The translations under genes and the position numbers were made by a program. The notes beneath the pieces are model-generated. The model was not told the origin of the DNA and did no database searches. It saw nothing but the letters and a program-made list of their open reading frames with translations. A stretch of DNA of 64,000 nucleotides from the NCBI RefSeq assembly GCF_028640845.1, contig NC_080546.1, forward strand, positions 30,773,020 through 30,837,019. The letters run 5' to 3'. Below, in pieces: positions 40,006 to 53,200 of the stretch (positions within the stretch are counted from its first letter, which is position 1; every line of letters starts with the position of its first letter). The stretch comes from Ahaetulla prasina (lineage: Eukaryota; Chordata; Lepidosauria; Squamata; Colubridae).

Positions 40006-42030
40006 TGGGAGCCCAGGAAGTATCCATTACTAAACTAAACTAAACCCGTATTTCTACAGAAGCTAACTCAGTTGGACTTCATCCTAATTAAGGCTTCTCA
40101 GAATCATGCTATTAATCTTCATATAGATTTTTATTTTTTGAAATCAACAGGAATCGCTCTCCTTTTAACATTTTAATTTTTCAAACCAATGTCCCAGATC
40201 TGTAGCTAGTTAACTCTTAATAGAAAGCCTTGCTGGGAAAAAAAATCAATATTAACAGCATACTTCTATACATAGACATTCAGAACTAAGTCCCTCTACA
40301 TTCAGTGGAACTTGTGCAGATAGAATTTTATCATAAATGTTATTATACAGAATATTTGCATTTATTATATTTATATCTCACCATTCCTCCAATAAACACA
40401 CTTTGTGAAATAAATTGAGTAGAACTATAGTTATTACCTAGAGTCATCTAAGCAGTTCTTGCCACATATAGTTAAGTCAAAGGGTACAACAGCAATTGTA
40501 CTGGTATTGAAAAAGCCTTTGAAAAGATGAAAAGGCAAGATGTAGGAATAAAAATGGTTAATATCAGTAAAACATTAACTCTGTTATGTAAATACCTTTT
40601 ATGCATGAAATAACTTGGCAGTAGATAGTAATGATGCAAGTGTTTTTATGGACTGATACTTGTAACATTTCACAGTAAATATGTTACATAAAACCTAAAG
40701 GCCATTTCTTCAGAAAGAACTACTGGAATGTGAAATTATTGTTCTTATGGAAAAAAGGACTAAACTAATCCAAAGTAGGCTAAAACATACGACATCTGGA
40801 ATAATATTTACATCGAAGTATTGATAAACATTCCTGATAATCAGAAATTTGACCCAGCACTGTACACCTGGGTCTTATTCATTTGTTTACAATTTATTAG
40901 CCTGTTCTTCATCTTGATGGATACAGAGTAATGTGCAATAAAAGTACAATAAAATAAAACATTAGATTAATTAACCTTTACTGGAAACAAGATTAAAAGC
41001 ACACAAAAAAAATCCCCCAAAAACTTACTGGGAAAAATAGACAAATTTAAAATGCTTTGGAAAATAGGATCTGGCATTAAAGGACTAAATGTTTACTCCA
41101 CATTGGAGACTGTTAATGGCAAAATTAACTACATGTGACTATCAGAGAATTAATTCACCCAGTACTGGTGGCACCAACACATCCAGCAATATTTTATTCA
41201 GTGCTCATGAAACTGTGCAGTGAAACTTCCAGCTGATACAGTATTTGGAGAGTATACCGTACTGTTACTCTTGCAAATGCTTAACTTCCTATCCCTTATC
41301 CTTCATTTTTCTCTCCCAGTTTTCTGGATTTATCAACAGAATAAAAGCGAGGAATATGCTGGATTTAAGCACATGTGTGCTAAGTACTGCTCATCTATCC
41401 ATTGATTCTCTCAGCTGATCATTATTTGCTATTCTTCCATTGGGAGACAAATCTCTCTCAGGAGTCTTTTGCTAGAAATGTCAACTCCAGCTATCTGTAG
41501 TGAGCCATTTATCTTCTTCCCATCTTGGGTTTTGGGTTTTGGATGAAGATGTTTCTGGAATTTTGTATCTCTTCCTCCAGGGAAGCCATGTGTTGACTTT
41601 TCTTCTCCTTCTACAATCTGCGAACCAACAAATGCTCCACACATGCATGTCAACCTTACTCTCCAACTTTTGTCTCCAACTATTCCCTCCTAGAACAGTT
41701 TTTATAGTCCTTATTTTCTCTTCTCTTTAATTTTGGGTTAGACTGGCAGCATGGGACATGGTCTACATCTGCCCCACAATAGTCCTCACTGGCAGCCAGT
41801 TCAGCTTATTGGACTGAACTGTATTTCAAGTATTTCAAATATACCTGTACTTCAAGTTTAGAATTGTCATGTGCAAGCAACCAGAACAGCTTTAAGAATG
41901 GGTCAGATATGTGTATTCTTGAACACCAATTTACAAGGATCTAATTTTAGACTGCTTGTCTTGGGAAAGGTAGATATAGACTGAAGGGTTTTACCTTAAA
42001 CATTTCCTTCTAACTCTAAACTAGAATTTA
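40006..42030. other. Intergenic, no feature seen
   Basis: About 2 kb of AT-rich sequence. Short open frames at 41220-41730 on both strands have no recognised domain. Confidence 0.4.
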
Positions 42031-42039
42031 ATTATTGTT

Positions 42040-42425
42040 AGTTTAGTGACCATTTGAACTTGTAATTGAAGTGTACTTATAACTGGATGTCAAAGTTCCA
42101 GTAGCTGCAGTACCCACAGGGTCACACAAATGTGATTTGGGCAGCCAGCCTACATTTCCATCTGTCACAGAATCCTGTAGTCACATGATTGTGACTTCTC
42201 CTGCCCGCAAGCAAAGTCAATGGGAAGGCTGACAGAAAGTCAAAATTCAATCATGTGAGGTCTTTTCTTAATGATCCTTGGTGATTTTCTTAATGACAGT
42301 AATTGAAGACTGCAAGAACTGCTGTCACTAAGTGGCATAATCATGTGACATTGCTGTTTATGATTGCATTACTTAGTGATGGAAATTCCACTCCCAATTA
42401 CCTAAGCAAAGACTATCTATAATGT
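42040..42425. mobile_element. TA-type MITE, degraded copy
   Basis: Internal blocks GCAAAGTCAATGGGAAGGCT and AATCATGTGACATTGCTGTT and an end-like TAAGCAAAGACTATCTATAA place it in the family of 35263-35627. Confidence 0.5.
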
Positions 42426-42795
42426 GGAAGTCTTTAAGGTGACTGCATGCCAAATCAGGAGGCTTTTCTTGTAAGACTCAAAAGACCTCTAGATTCCAGA
42501 TCTCTGGGTTATAATAAAAACAGATCAGATAGGGAAAAATATTTCTGCTAAGCTTGATTCTGAACTGGCACCTCACTGTTTCTAAAGCCAGGGAAGTTAA
42601 TTTTTCATGCAAACCTCTACCTGGATTGATGGAGCCAGAAAAATGAGATGGAGTACTAAGCAGTAATGCAGACAGAAAATTATAAATGGATTTAATTTAA
42701 TTCCTATGGAAACACAAATAACTAGATGATAAAGATTTAAGCTTTGAACCATCTGATCCTGAGATCTGTTGTTCAAATCAAGTTGTATTTTAAAC

Positions 42796-43558
42796 CAGTG
42801 GTCACCAACTGGTGGTCCATGGATCACTGGTGGTCCCTGAGAAAATTTTGGTGGTCTCCAGAAAAATTATTTGCATTTTTTATATTGCCCTAAATCAGGG
42901 GTCCTCAAACTATGGTCCCTGGGATGGATACGGGCAATGAACATTTGTGTTGTTGCAGAGAGTCTCCCCCTTCAGGGTCTTTTTGTGTGGGTCAGAGAGG
43001 GGCAGAAATTCCGACGGGGTCTGCTTCAGCCTCCTGGTCTGGGGCTTTGGCCGAAGACTGGAGGGAAGGGCCGCTGGTGGAAGGAAGGGTGGCAAAGAGT
43101 CGGAGGACCTTGTTCCAATGGGAAAGCATCATGGGCTGGAACTGGCTGACCATCTCAGCCCACTGAGCCACCAGGCACTGGTACCTGTCCTTGCACTCCT
43201 GCAGGTCTTCCCTCTGTTTGGAAAGCCTATGCTTGCTGAGCCGCCTTCTTGCTCAATCCAATTTGAACTGAGCTAGCTGCTTTGCCAACTCTTTCTCATG
43301 GTGGCTGCTTAGCTCCAGCAACTGCTTCCCGTTGGGGCCCTAAAGAGCCCGGGCGGGCAGGCAGGCGAGGATTAGCGAGTAGAGGCTGGCAAGGTGCCCC
43401 TCAACCTGAGTGACACTGAGTTGGCCATGCCCACCCAGTCACATGACCACCTTGCCACGCCCACCCAGCCGGTCATTAGGCAGATTATATTAGTGGTCCA
43501 TGGGATTTAAAATTATAAATTTAGTGGTCCCTGAGATTTGAAAGGTTGGTGACCCCCG
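42796..43558. mobile_element. hAT-like element with nested second element
   Basis: The outer ends CAGTGGTCACCAACTGGTGG and its inverse AGGTTGGTGACCCCCG are framed by the exact 8-bp duplication TTTTAAAC at 42788-42795 and 43559-43566. A second element begins at 42896 with CAGGGGTCCTCAAACTATGG. Its interior, GC-rich to about 43480, explains the overlapping open frames there. No transposase domain recognised. Confidence 0.8.
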
Positions 43559-43566
43559 TTTTAAAC

Positions 43567-44880
43567 TGTTCCAAATGGTCAAATTGTTTACCAAAATATA
43601 AAATATAATATAAAAAAACTGATAGATCTACAAATCTATCAATAGATGGGTGACATGTATATTATTAATATATACATATGCTCTGAATGAGAAATATGAG
43701 AGAAAAAAGAATCAAGTGAGCTGTCTCTGGAACTGAAGCCATTTACATCCCAATAAAACTCAAAGCACTATAATGACTATTGATTTTTTTAGAAACAAGA
43801 TGTGATATTTAAAAATATCTTGATCCAAGTAATTCTGGGAACCCTTTTTTGCTGAACCAAGCAGAGCCAACACTTTGTTCTTGCCTGCCTTCCCTCTTAC
43901 ACTTTTAAGGTTTTAAGTCTAAGCAGATTTAACTGGAGGTGCTTTTTATTTAAATCAGAAAAATGAATAGAGATTTGAGGCAAGACCTGTATTTATTTAT
44001 AAGATTTTTTCCTATATTAAAGCAAATATATTAAAATTTCCATTTTAATGTATCAATAACTTTTAAGGAAAAAGCAGTTAACAAGCTTGCATCATCTAAT
44101 GGTTAATCTTTTTTTTTTTTTTTACATTTCTCTACTTGTCTGGACATAAAATGTCCTTGCTTTTTGGCAGAAAGCCCTCAAATATGGAGCCAGGTTTCTA
44201 TCTTTTGGCAGGAACATCCATTAAAATGTTTCTTCTTTGTGTTCTCATCAGCTTTTCCACAGAGAAAAGGATAGAGAAAAAAGAAACTTTTCTAAGGATC
44301 TGAAAATCAAGGCTGACAGGGAAAATGTGGTAGCCAGCCCAGTAGAATCTTGCTATTCTTCCATCTTCCAAGGTGCTAGTTCCCATTTTTTAAAATCACA
44401 TATCTGGTGTTTTCCAGAGGCCAGTGTAAAAGACAGATCTTGCGCTTTTCCAATATAAAAAATATATATCCAACTATCACATACTACCTGTGATTCCTGC
44501 CTGTTGCTTCAAAAGAACAGATACTGCATTTATTTAACGCTTCCATGGATGACCACTGTGCTAACAGGAGACTTGAGTGATCCATTGTTTTATTTTGATC
44601 TTCTGGAAAACAAGACAGATTATAAAATAAACTAACATAGCAACAAAAATGTTGCATCAAAATAACTGTAAAAGGCTGTCAACACCCCCCCCCTCAAATC
44701 CAGAAGTTAAACATCTATCCTTTTACATGGCATTTAAAACCCTGTTTAAAGACAGATATATTACCCTAGATCCGGAAAGTTCCACTCTGTTAGTAGGCTT
44801 AAAAATTAAATCACACACAACCCTGTCCTGCCTGCTGATGATTATAGAGCTAATGGGGCTTAGCCCCAAATAAATTGGCT
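43567..44880. other. Intergenic, no clear feature
   Basis: AT-rich. A block near 44670-44880 looks repeat-derived but was not classified. Confidence 0.35.
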
Positions 44881-44949
44881 ATAGTGCCTTCGTTGCATTC
44901 GGTAAAAGGTGCTTAGCTTTGGGGTGTAATCCTAGAGCCAAGGAAGGCT

Positions 44950-46170
44950 CCTTAGCAGAGTTGAACCAAGCTTCACAATCGAGCTTCGGCCACAAGTGAC
45001 AACTGAGAAAAGCTCGCTTTAGCCTAGAATGTAGGACTTGGGAACCCGAATAGGCTTGCTCTGCCAAACCGCCCCCCCCCTTTTTTTTCTTCTGCTTTCC
45101 TGCGCCCGTCCTGCCGAGGACAGAACCAGAAACCTGGGCGACCACACCTCTGTGGCGGCTTTGTGGCGAGTGCCGACTGGCCACAAACCTGCAATTCGTT
45201 GAGGAGAAACGCCGCTTATAAGAGACCCAGACGGCCCTCTGGCGTTATTTTTAGGGGGTGGGAGGGGATGGGTGGATTCTTAATATCCGTTTTCCACGCC
45301 CCCTCCTCGCTTTTTTGCCAGCCCGGTAAAGGCACGGCAGCCACCGGCAGTATTTCAAGGCGCTGTCCATGACCTCATCGCCAACGCAGCCTCCCCTTTT
45401 CTTCGACCCAGCTTTTCCCTCGTATGTATGTGTGAGGCCGCGGGCGCGCGCGGCGCGAGGGAGAAAGAGCGAGAGAGCGCTACGGCGCTCCCAGCGCTGG
45501 TCCCCTTTTCCTTTCCTTCGCCTTCTCCCTAGTCCACCACGCACACGCACGCGCGCAGATGAAGCTGTTGCTGCTGTTGCACCAAGAACCGGAGGAACAG
45601 ATTGAGCACAGGCGTTGAAGGAGCGCCACGGCGTCCGGCCGCCGCTAGAGCGCAAGGAAGCAGCAGCAGCTGCGGCTGCTGCGTCTCCGACTTTCCCGAG
45701 AAAGGTCGTTCCGTGACCAGTCGTGTGCCCTTCCCGCGCTTACCCGGCCCCCGCACCTCCCCCGCCCACTTCCTCGCAGGCGGAGGCGAGCAGCTGTGGG
45801 GAATTCGGGCGTGCTTTCTGACCGGCTGTGCCAAGTCTTTTTTTTTTTTTTTTTTTTGGCCGAGGCTGGAAAGAAGAAGGGCGACGGGTCACTGAGGAAG
45901 GTGAGGGAGCGAGAGAGAGCGCGAGAGCTCAGCTCTGCTTTGCTTTAGGGACTAGTAGTAGAAGACGACGGTTGGCGGCACTTGCCACCAGGCGGTTACT
46001 TTCCTAGGACTCGAGAAACAAGCGGAGTGGTGGATCGGAGACTCAGCCCAGGGACGGAAGATGGCTTCCCCCTCCTCCCCTGGCCCTCCTGGAAGCGGGA
46101 CATCGCCCCAATCCAGCCAGACACGCCTTCGGCAGGTGGGTGCGCTCTATGGATCCCGCGGAGGTAGAAA
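44950..46170 (+). promoter_or_regulatory. CpG island, promoter of a plus-strand gene
   Basis: The densest CpG stretch of the window includes GCGGGCGCGCGCGGCGCGAG near 45439 and further GC-rich sequence up to a coding start at 46061. A T run lies at 45838-45856. The island ends abruptly after the splice donor at 46136. Confidence 0.7.
46061..46135 (+). CDS. Candidate first coding exon of an unidentified gene
   Basis: ATG in a strong Kozak context (GGAAGATGGC) opens 25 codons, MASPSSPGPPGSGTSPQSSQ then TRLRQ, ending exactly at CAG|GTGGGT, a good donor. The position at the 3' edge of a CpG island is typical of a first coding exon. I do not recognise the peptide. In human the next gene after LARP7 on this strand is ANK2, so an alternative ANK2 5' exon is one idea, without residue support. 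No downstream exon was found before the window ends, so intron 1 would exceed 17 kb. Confidence 0.45.
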
Positions 46171-47387
46171 GGGTGGCAGGCACTACAACCATCCACCCAT
46201 CCTTTTTTTACCTACTGGCATACACAAACCCGCGTAAATACGCGCGCTTTCCCATTCCGGGATTCCGCTTGTATTATTTTCATCTGGGAAGAAGCTACCT
46301 TGCGACCGGTGGGGGGTTTGGGTTGCGAATGAGGCGCGGTTGGGACGAGAGAGACCATGTCGGGGGCAGCACCAATGCTAAGTCTAATTTTTTTTTAAAA
46401 AAAAAAGTCCATTTCAGCAGCTGCGCTGGGGAATGGAAATGACCAAGTCAGGTTTGTGCGCGCAAGTGCAAAGGAACTGACTGCTTCAACGGGCAAGGTT
46501 GTCATCATAGGAGCTTGTTGACACCATTGATTCCCTTGTGCTGTTGCGTTGCACTCTTGTCACAGACCCACTGGTAGACGACCACCTTCTGTTTCAGCTC
46601 CCTGCTTATATCAAATTCCTTTACATTGCTCTCAGCATCGTCTTGTACCACCACATGTCATAATAATTAATGCCATTCCCTTCAGTCATATCAAATGAGC
46701 TTTCTAGCCTTCATATTAGCATATCCTAAGGAGAGACACAACTCCTCGTTGTTTCCTACAGATGGGTAGTAGTACAGAGAAGTTTTACCCTAGTAAAACC
46801 TGTAAATGTCATGTGCACAGGAACATACCATCATACAAGTTTATCTGCATTACTACAATACCGAACACGTCCCTTTATACAATATGCAAGATCACTAGAC
46901 AACATGTTGCCTGGTTTTTCTTAGTATTACTTATTTTTCTGCAGAGACTGATGTGCTAAATGCAGGTACAGAATTTCATACAGCAATACCACACAGCAAT
47001 TGCTGCATCCTCCTTCTAAATGACATCATTTATCTATAAAACATGCATGCACATTTGCTGTCTGGTTCAGCGATCATGCAAAATACAGAAGAAGATCCAT
47101 ATATATTTTGCCATACTACCTACATCATATCACATTCAGTAAATGAAAAGAATATGAAAAGTTCCATTTATCTTATCAGTAAACATGTATAATTCATATT
47201 ACTACTGCTTTCCTCTTCCAAGCAAAGAGATAATATTCTACTTCATTTCTCCCAGCAAGCAAAATATTGACAGCGCATCTGTCAAATGTGAAATGTTACA
47301 TAATATTTAAATGTTATTGAGGTATAAAAACCATATTTTGAAGGTGATACAGTTTTGCCAGAGAGTACAGTTTCAACCAATAACACA
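46171..47387. other. Probable intron or intergenic, no feature seen
   Basis: No exon or repeat end recognised. Confidence 0.4.
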
Positions 47388-47505
47388 GGGAGGGAGAGAG
47401 GGAGGGAGGGAGGGAGGGAGGGAGGGAAGGAAGGAAGGAAGGAAGGAAGGAAGGAAGGAAGGAAGGAAGGAAGGAAGGAAGGAAGGAAGGAAGGAAGGAA
47501 GGAAA
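47388..47505. repeat. GGGA/GGAA microsatellite
   Basis: About eight GGGA units pass into about 22 GGAA units. The Lys/Gly/Glu and Pro/Ser/Phe frames across it are translated microsatellite, not genes. Confidence 0.95.
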
Positions 47506-49790
47506 ATATAGCATTTTGTTGTCATAAGCTCTGTGTGAAAATGCAGAGATACATTGAATGGTGTGTTACTAAGTGATACAGAATGCAGTTTCTACTGTGT
47601 AGAACAGAATAGTGCTGCAGTTTGAGTATTTCAGGATTCTGATTTTGTATGAAAATGGAAGAAGCACTCAAAGTCAGTTCTATACTGCTGATTACTGGGA
47701 AAATGCAAATGAGTTTGTTTTTTTTCCTTCACCTGAAATGTATTTTATCATGCATTTATAATACAAGGGAGTAAGGATAGCTCTGTCTCAGCCTGGATTC
47801 AGTCATGAGTAAATAATGTGAAGAATGAGAGGGATGTCATTTAGCAAGTAGCTTGAGCTGCAACATCAGCAAAGGAAACTAAAAAGATTTCAGTGATGGT
47901 GCTAAAAAGTTTAGCACAGTAATCTCAAAAGGTTATCTATTAATAAAAGCAATGTCATATTTATTTATTTATTTATTTATTTATTATTTTAAAAATTCAG
48001 CATTTAACTTTTTAAAGGGTTGCTCTTTTAATTTTTATGATTGCAAATATTTTATATGTACAATTCATTTTATTTGTACATACATTTGTATTGCCTCTTA
48101 ATTAGATTCTGTTTTATATCTAAATTATGAGCTGAACCTACCCTTTTTCTGTCTTACTTTCTTTTTGGCTTTTTTCTTAGACTGATAAGCTGTGTCATGG
48201 ATAAAGGTAATGTCTAGCTATGTGATTTGAGAGATAATGAATTTGGTTTCCAAGACCATCCATTAAATTATCTAAATAGAATTTGTCTGCTGCAGTGAGC
48301 AGTGCCTTGAAAAATACTGTTAGGATTCTAATAGGAACCACATGGCTTTAGCAGGTCTTTCTCTCCCTCCCCCCACTTTCTCTTTCTCGCTCTCTCTGCA
48401 TAAGGGTACCATAAAAATGTGCTATCTATCAAATTCTGAAAATAACTGTAGAACAATATATATCTATACTTGTACTATATATTAACACTTCTTATCAAAA
48501 TGTATCTGTCATATGAAAAAAATTGTTAATCAAATTGTATGCTTTTGGTTAAGAAACAATTATGCAAAGTGATGCATGTTTGGAATTACCAATTAATTAT
48601 TTTCATTCTGTATTGTCTTTTGCGTTACATGAAACTGGAAGACATAATACATTTCAGAGAATAGTGCATCATTTTTGTATGTATACATTCATTTAAGGGT
48701 TTGCTAGTATTGTTTACCTGCCTGATCTCACCTGATATATCAAAACTACTGCCAACTTCAGATTTAAGAAAGTATAACTAGATTAATTTAAAATATGGAA
48801 GATTCTGGAAATGAATCGAGATACTTAGGGTGGTGTCCCTTCCCACATTCACAGGGATTATGTTTACTTTAGATTCACTGAACTATTTTTTTTTCATGTA
48901 AAACATTTCAAAAAATATTTGCAGTAAAATTGTTATTACGTTATTCTGTCTGCTGTGTGACAATAAATGATTGACAGTGTAACTGCAAAGACTTGAAATG
49001 CAGACAGATTCTATGTTCAGATAGTTACTTGAATATCTAACTTTTAATTCTATACTGAAAGGTCAAGCTGATAACTCTAGTCATTTTTTATTTGTTTGTC
49101 TGCTCTTCTTGTTTCAGTAGAAACTAGGAAGACTATTTTCAGTTACTCCTATTTTATTTTAATAAGAAGAAAACTGAATGAAAATTTAATCGGAGTTTGT
49201 TTTTCAGTATCAGGACTTGTGACCAAAATATAATGAAGCATAAGACTGAGTTTACAGATCTTTGTTGGTGTCTACTTAATATTCATAAAGCTTACAAGAG
49301 AGACAGTTTGTATAATCAGTAATTTTTGAACTTTATCATTCTAAATTGCTGGTAGAGGTCTATGCATTTGAATACTGCATAATTTTTTGTGTGTGCAATG
49401 AGTGTTTGCACTTCACTAATGCAGTATGCAGCATGCAGCAAATTTCAGATAGAACTCTGGATCATCCATACCTTGCAATTCATACCTAGTAATGTAATTT
49501 AGTATTTGTCCATTTGCATTTCTGCCTCTTCTGCCTCAAGTGGGTTGCTTCTTAAATTAATATAATCTGGGAAAGTCCTCTTATAGTCTTGCTCCAGTGG
49601 CAAATTATCAAAAAATTGGCAATTTGTTAAAGGTAGGTATTAGAGGCTAGTTAACTAGTATTCATTTTTAATAGTTAACATAATTAACTTTAAAAGTTGT
49701 GTGTATCAAGTCACTGGCCTATAATACAGGAACAAATTGACAAATCATTTATTGCTTTTAGATGCAAACATGCATTTTCAGCTCATCTTT
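47506..49790. other. Probable intron or intergenic
   Basis: AT-rich; a short TTTA repeat lies at 47958-47986. No exon was accepted. Confidence 0.4.
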
Positions 49791-49968
49791 ATTTATTTAT
49801 TTATTTATTTGTACATAACTCAAGGCAACAAACACCTAATCTCCTTTCTCCTATTTTCCCCACAGCAATAACTCTGTGAGGTAGGTTGAGCTGAGAGAGA
49901 GTAACTGACTGAAGGTTAATTAGCTGGTCTTCATGCCTAAAGCAGTACTAGAACTCATAGTTTCCTTC
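49791..49968 (-). mobile_element. tRNA-derived squamate SINE, head missing
   Basis: TCTGTGAGGTAGGTTGAGCT and AGTACTAGAACTCATAG are the minus-strand form of the SINE at 9896. An ATTT-rich block (49790-49810) is its tail. Confidence 0.7.
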
Positions 49969-50225
49969 TTTGTAATCTGATAATTTAACCTTATTTTGCC
50001 TAGACCAAACTGACTCTTGCCTTCTGAGCTGTTCTGTAAATTATATATATTAATTGACAGTCCACCTTGACCCTTCAAATATAAAATATATTTGCTGATT
50101 GGAAAACTCAGCAAATATTAGATTTTCTGTGATTTCCTTAACATGGTTTATTTATTTAAGCATGGTTTATTGAACTATAGTTACATGATAATAATAGTTT
50201 ATTAAATTTAAATGCTTTGTGTCAC
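49969..50225. other. No feature seen
   Basis: AT-rich sequence between two retroelement remnants. Confidence 0.35.
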
Positions 50226-50360
50226 CCAGAAATGGATAGGAATTTGTCTTGGTGCATATGCTCTCAGTGTACATAAAAGAAAAGATACATTCATTAAGAA
50301 TTCTAAGGTACAACACTTAATGATAGTCATAGAGTACAAATAAGCAATCAGGAAATGATT
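50226..50360 (-). mobile_element. CR1-like LINE 3' end
   Basis: GGAATTTGTCTTGGTGCATA, TCAGTGTACATAAAAGAAAA and GATACATTCATTAAGAATTC are the reverse complement of the tail at 12146-12245. The ATTCT array is absent. Confidence 0.7.
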
Positions 50361-51120
50361 CATGATTCATTTGATTAAGAAAAAACCAAAAACTTTGCAC
50401 AAACACAACGTGATTACCATTTTGCTGGTTAATAGCAAATACAGATATTTGCTCATTCAGTCATTGATCTTCTGGAGTCCCTTTAACCCAGACACCTATA
50501 TTATCTTTGTATTAAATCATATCTTACATTTAAACATTTAAATACATTTAAACGGATTTAAAGCATATTAGTATTCAATGGTGCACAAATCTAGAACTTG
50601 AAGTAAACTATGGTTAATGCTATGAATATTCTCCATCACATTGTATCCAGGGCAAGTTTCTAGTGTACTTATCTTTAGTTGCTTCATTTTCTCTTTTATG
50701 TGTTTCCATTTTTCTTCCCACCCTCTATAGGGACATAAGATGTGTGTATATGTATCAGACTTAGAGCAAAAATAGGATGAATAAAGTTTCTGACCCAAAC
50801 TGGACTATTTCCAGTGAAAATAAAAGTTTTGGAACTAATTAAATGACAACACAAAATGATAGGCAACACAAAGATGGTTGGAATGCTGCCAGAAAAGCTG
50901 CTCCCAGGATAACTTGGGTAATCGGAAATTTCTTCAGTTGCTTGGCAGTGGATGACTTATTTATCCATGGCTGCTCTACACTGGTTCAAATATCTTGTGT
51001 AAACATGCTGAATGACTTCTGACTAGAAGCTAGTATTTTTTTAAACTGTATTTTAAAGCATTTGTTATGCTTTTTTGGGAACAATCAAGTAGAAGTTCTC
51101 TAAAACCTTTTGACATTAAA
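50361..51120. other. No feature seen
   Basis: Unassigned AT-rich sequence. Confidence 0.35.
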
Positions 51121-51468
51121 GGTAAAGGTGCCCCTCGCACATATGTGCTAGTCATTCCTGACTCTAGGGGGCAGTGCTCATTTCTGTTTTAAAGTCGAAG
51201 AACCAGCGCTGTCCGAAGACATTTCTGTGGTCATATGGCTGGCATGACTAAATGCCAAAGGTACACGGAATGCTGTTACCTTCCCACCAAAGGTGGTCCC
51301 TATTTTTCTACTTGCATTTTTAATGTGCTTTCAAATTGCTAGGTTGGCAGAAGCAGGGAAAAGTAATGGGAGCTCACCCCGTTACACGGCAGTAGGGATT
51401 AGAACCGCTGAACTGCTGACCTTTAGATCGACAAGCTCAGTGTCTTAGCCACTGAGCCACTGCATCCC
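51121..51468 (-). mobile_element. Sauria-type SINE
   Basis: GGTAAAGGTGCCCCTCGCAC at the left and GACAAGCTCAGTGTCTTAGC near the right are the reverse complement of the SINE at 10135-10492, about full length. Confidence 0.85.
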
Positions 51469-52256
51469 TTCTTTCAACATTATTAGACTCTAAAGTCTGT
51501 TTTCTTTGCTTTTTTAAACCTATAACTGTTTCATAGAATAACCAAAATGTGTGGCTATGTGATCTTTTTTGGAAGACACACTATCCATACAAACTTGTTT
51601 TGAATGGTGAATTCTTCAGGTGGCTGAGTGACAGTAATAAAGACAGCAAAGTCAGGTGGCTTTTGTCCAGGAAAAAACCCAAGGTAGAGCATTGCTTAAA
51701 AATGAAAGCGGAGAGATACGTCTTGCTTTTACTTAGCTAGCTTACAGTTGCCTAATGTTAGTGAGTGAGAACTGTGCAAGGATAACCTTGGACTGAGGCT
51801 TTATTCCCTGTATTTGAAATGGGAATGCTTGGTAATTGTAAGGCGTGCTTGTAGGCTTTGTGCTTGAAGTTGAAGCCGGGGGCTTATGGGCTTGACCCAG
51901 GGGATCAAACCCACCAATGTTTGGTGGCAAGCGATGCATACATTTATCTTGCTTCTTGATTAGAACAACTTGACAGCACCATCTCAACCTTTGCTTTGAA
52001 TGAGACTTCTGCACAGGTAGAGAAGTTTACATCATAGCAGAGTAGTGTTGCTTGAAGTGCTACCGTGCTGATTGGGGTGATAATCAAATTGCTCTGATAA
52101 AGATTTGTACAACTCTACATGTACAATAACAAGTAGGAGCAGAGTTGAGTCAGGTACACGATTACTTTCACATGACATTCCTACAAGCTGTTTGCAGAAC
52201 ACTGATGTCTTATGGAATGTACCTAAGAAATGCTGCCCTGCATGTTCCTGGCTGCT
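51469..52256. other. No feature seen
   Basis: No exon or repeat end recognised. Confidence 0.35.
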
Positions 52257-52264
52257 GCCTAATC

Positions 52265-52595
52265 CCATGATGGCGAACCTATGGTAAGTGTGCCAGAGGT
52301 GGCATGCAGAGCCCTCTCTGTGGGCATGCACACTGTTGCCAGCTGCTCTTTTAGTTTCTGGCACGCACATGCACGACAGCCAGCTGGTCTTTGCGTTTCT
52401 GGTGTTCCGGCACAAACAAAGACCAGCTGGCCAGCGTGCATGCATGTGTCAGAAACCAAAAGAGCAGCTGGCCAATGCGGGCATGCGCACACTGGCCAGT
52501 TGGTCTTTGGGTTTCTGCTGCTCCGATGCATGCACTTGCACATGCAAGAACATTCCAGTTTGGGCACTCGGTGCCGAAAAGGTTCACCATCACTG
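52265..52595. mobile_element. hAT-like (Charlie-type) MITE, 331 bp
   Basis: The ends GATGGCGAACCTATGG and AGGTTCACCATCACTG are inverted. The 8-bp flanks GCCTAATC (52257-52264) and GCCTATTC (52596-52603) differ by one base. The overlapping open frames on both strands here come from this element. Confidence 0.75.
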
Positions 52596-52694
52596 GCCTA
52601 TTCTACTAACAATATAAGAGCTATCATTCATAAAGTACCAGTAATTGGATAGTAAACTAGATGCTAAGGTTTGAACAGGTTATGCTCTTTAAGA

Positions 52695-52913
52695 ATTGTG
52701 TATGTGGGCCTTCAGGTTAGTTTTGATTCCTGGTGACTCTGTGGACAAGTCTCTGCAGTTTTCATGGCAAAGTTTTTTTGTAATTGTTTTCTGTTGTCTG
52801 ATTCTTAGGGCTCAAAGAAAGTGACTGACCCACTCAGTTGGTTTTATACCAAAGGTGGGATCAGAATTTACATTCTCAGTTTCTAGACAGATGTCTTAAC
52901 TACTAAACTGGCT
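52695..52913 (-). mobile_element. tRNA-derived SINE with intact TSD
   Basis: The right edge CTTAACTACTAAACTGGCT is the inverted tRNA-like head (compare the SINE at 9896). The body contains GATTCCTGGTGACTCTGTGG. The 10-bp duplication CTCTTTAAGA lies at 52685-52694 and 52914-52923. Confidence 0.8.
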
Positions 52914-53200
52914 CTCTTTAAGAGATGTACTGACTAGCAAATATAGAATTAGAAATAATCACTCAACTTAATCCTGCACTGGATTAGATTTATGATTAAC
53001 CAGACTTTTCAATTTCTTATTAATTTTTTATTGAAAATAAATATGACCATTTGCTTTGAGGTTATATTATAGAAGATAGTATTGGAAAAAATTGTTTTGC
53101 ATATGTGTATCTTGAATTAGCCTTCATCCTCCCACCCTTTTTTATTTGATTGTTAGTCTTCTTAAGAAGAATCTTCTATGCAACTCTGTATCATGTAAGG

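Noticed and set aside
47311..47576. Lys/Gly/Glu-rich and Pro/Ser/Phe-rich frames
   Set aside because: Translated GGGA/GGAA microsatellite.
48181..48206. Second exon for the gene starting at 46061
   Set aside because: The segment between TTCTTAG and GTAATG has plausible splice sites, but in the phase of the first exon it reads into a stop after seven codons.
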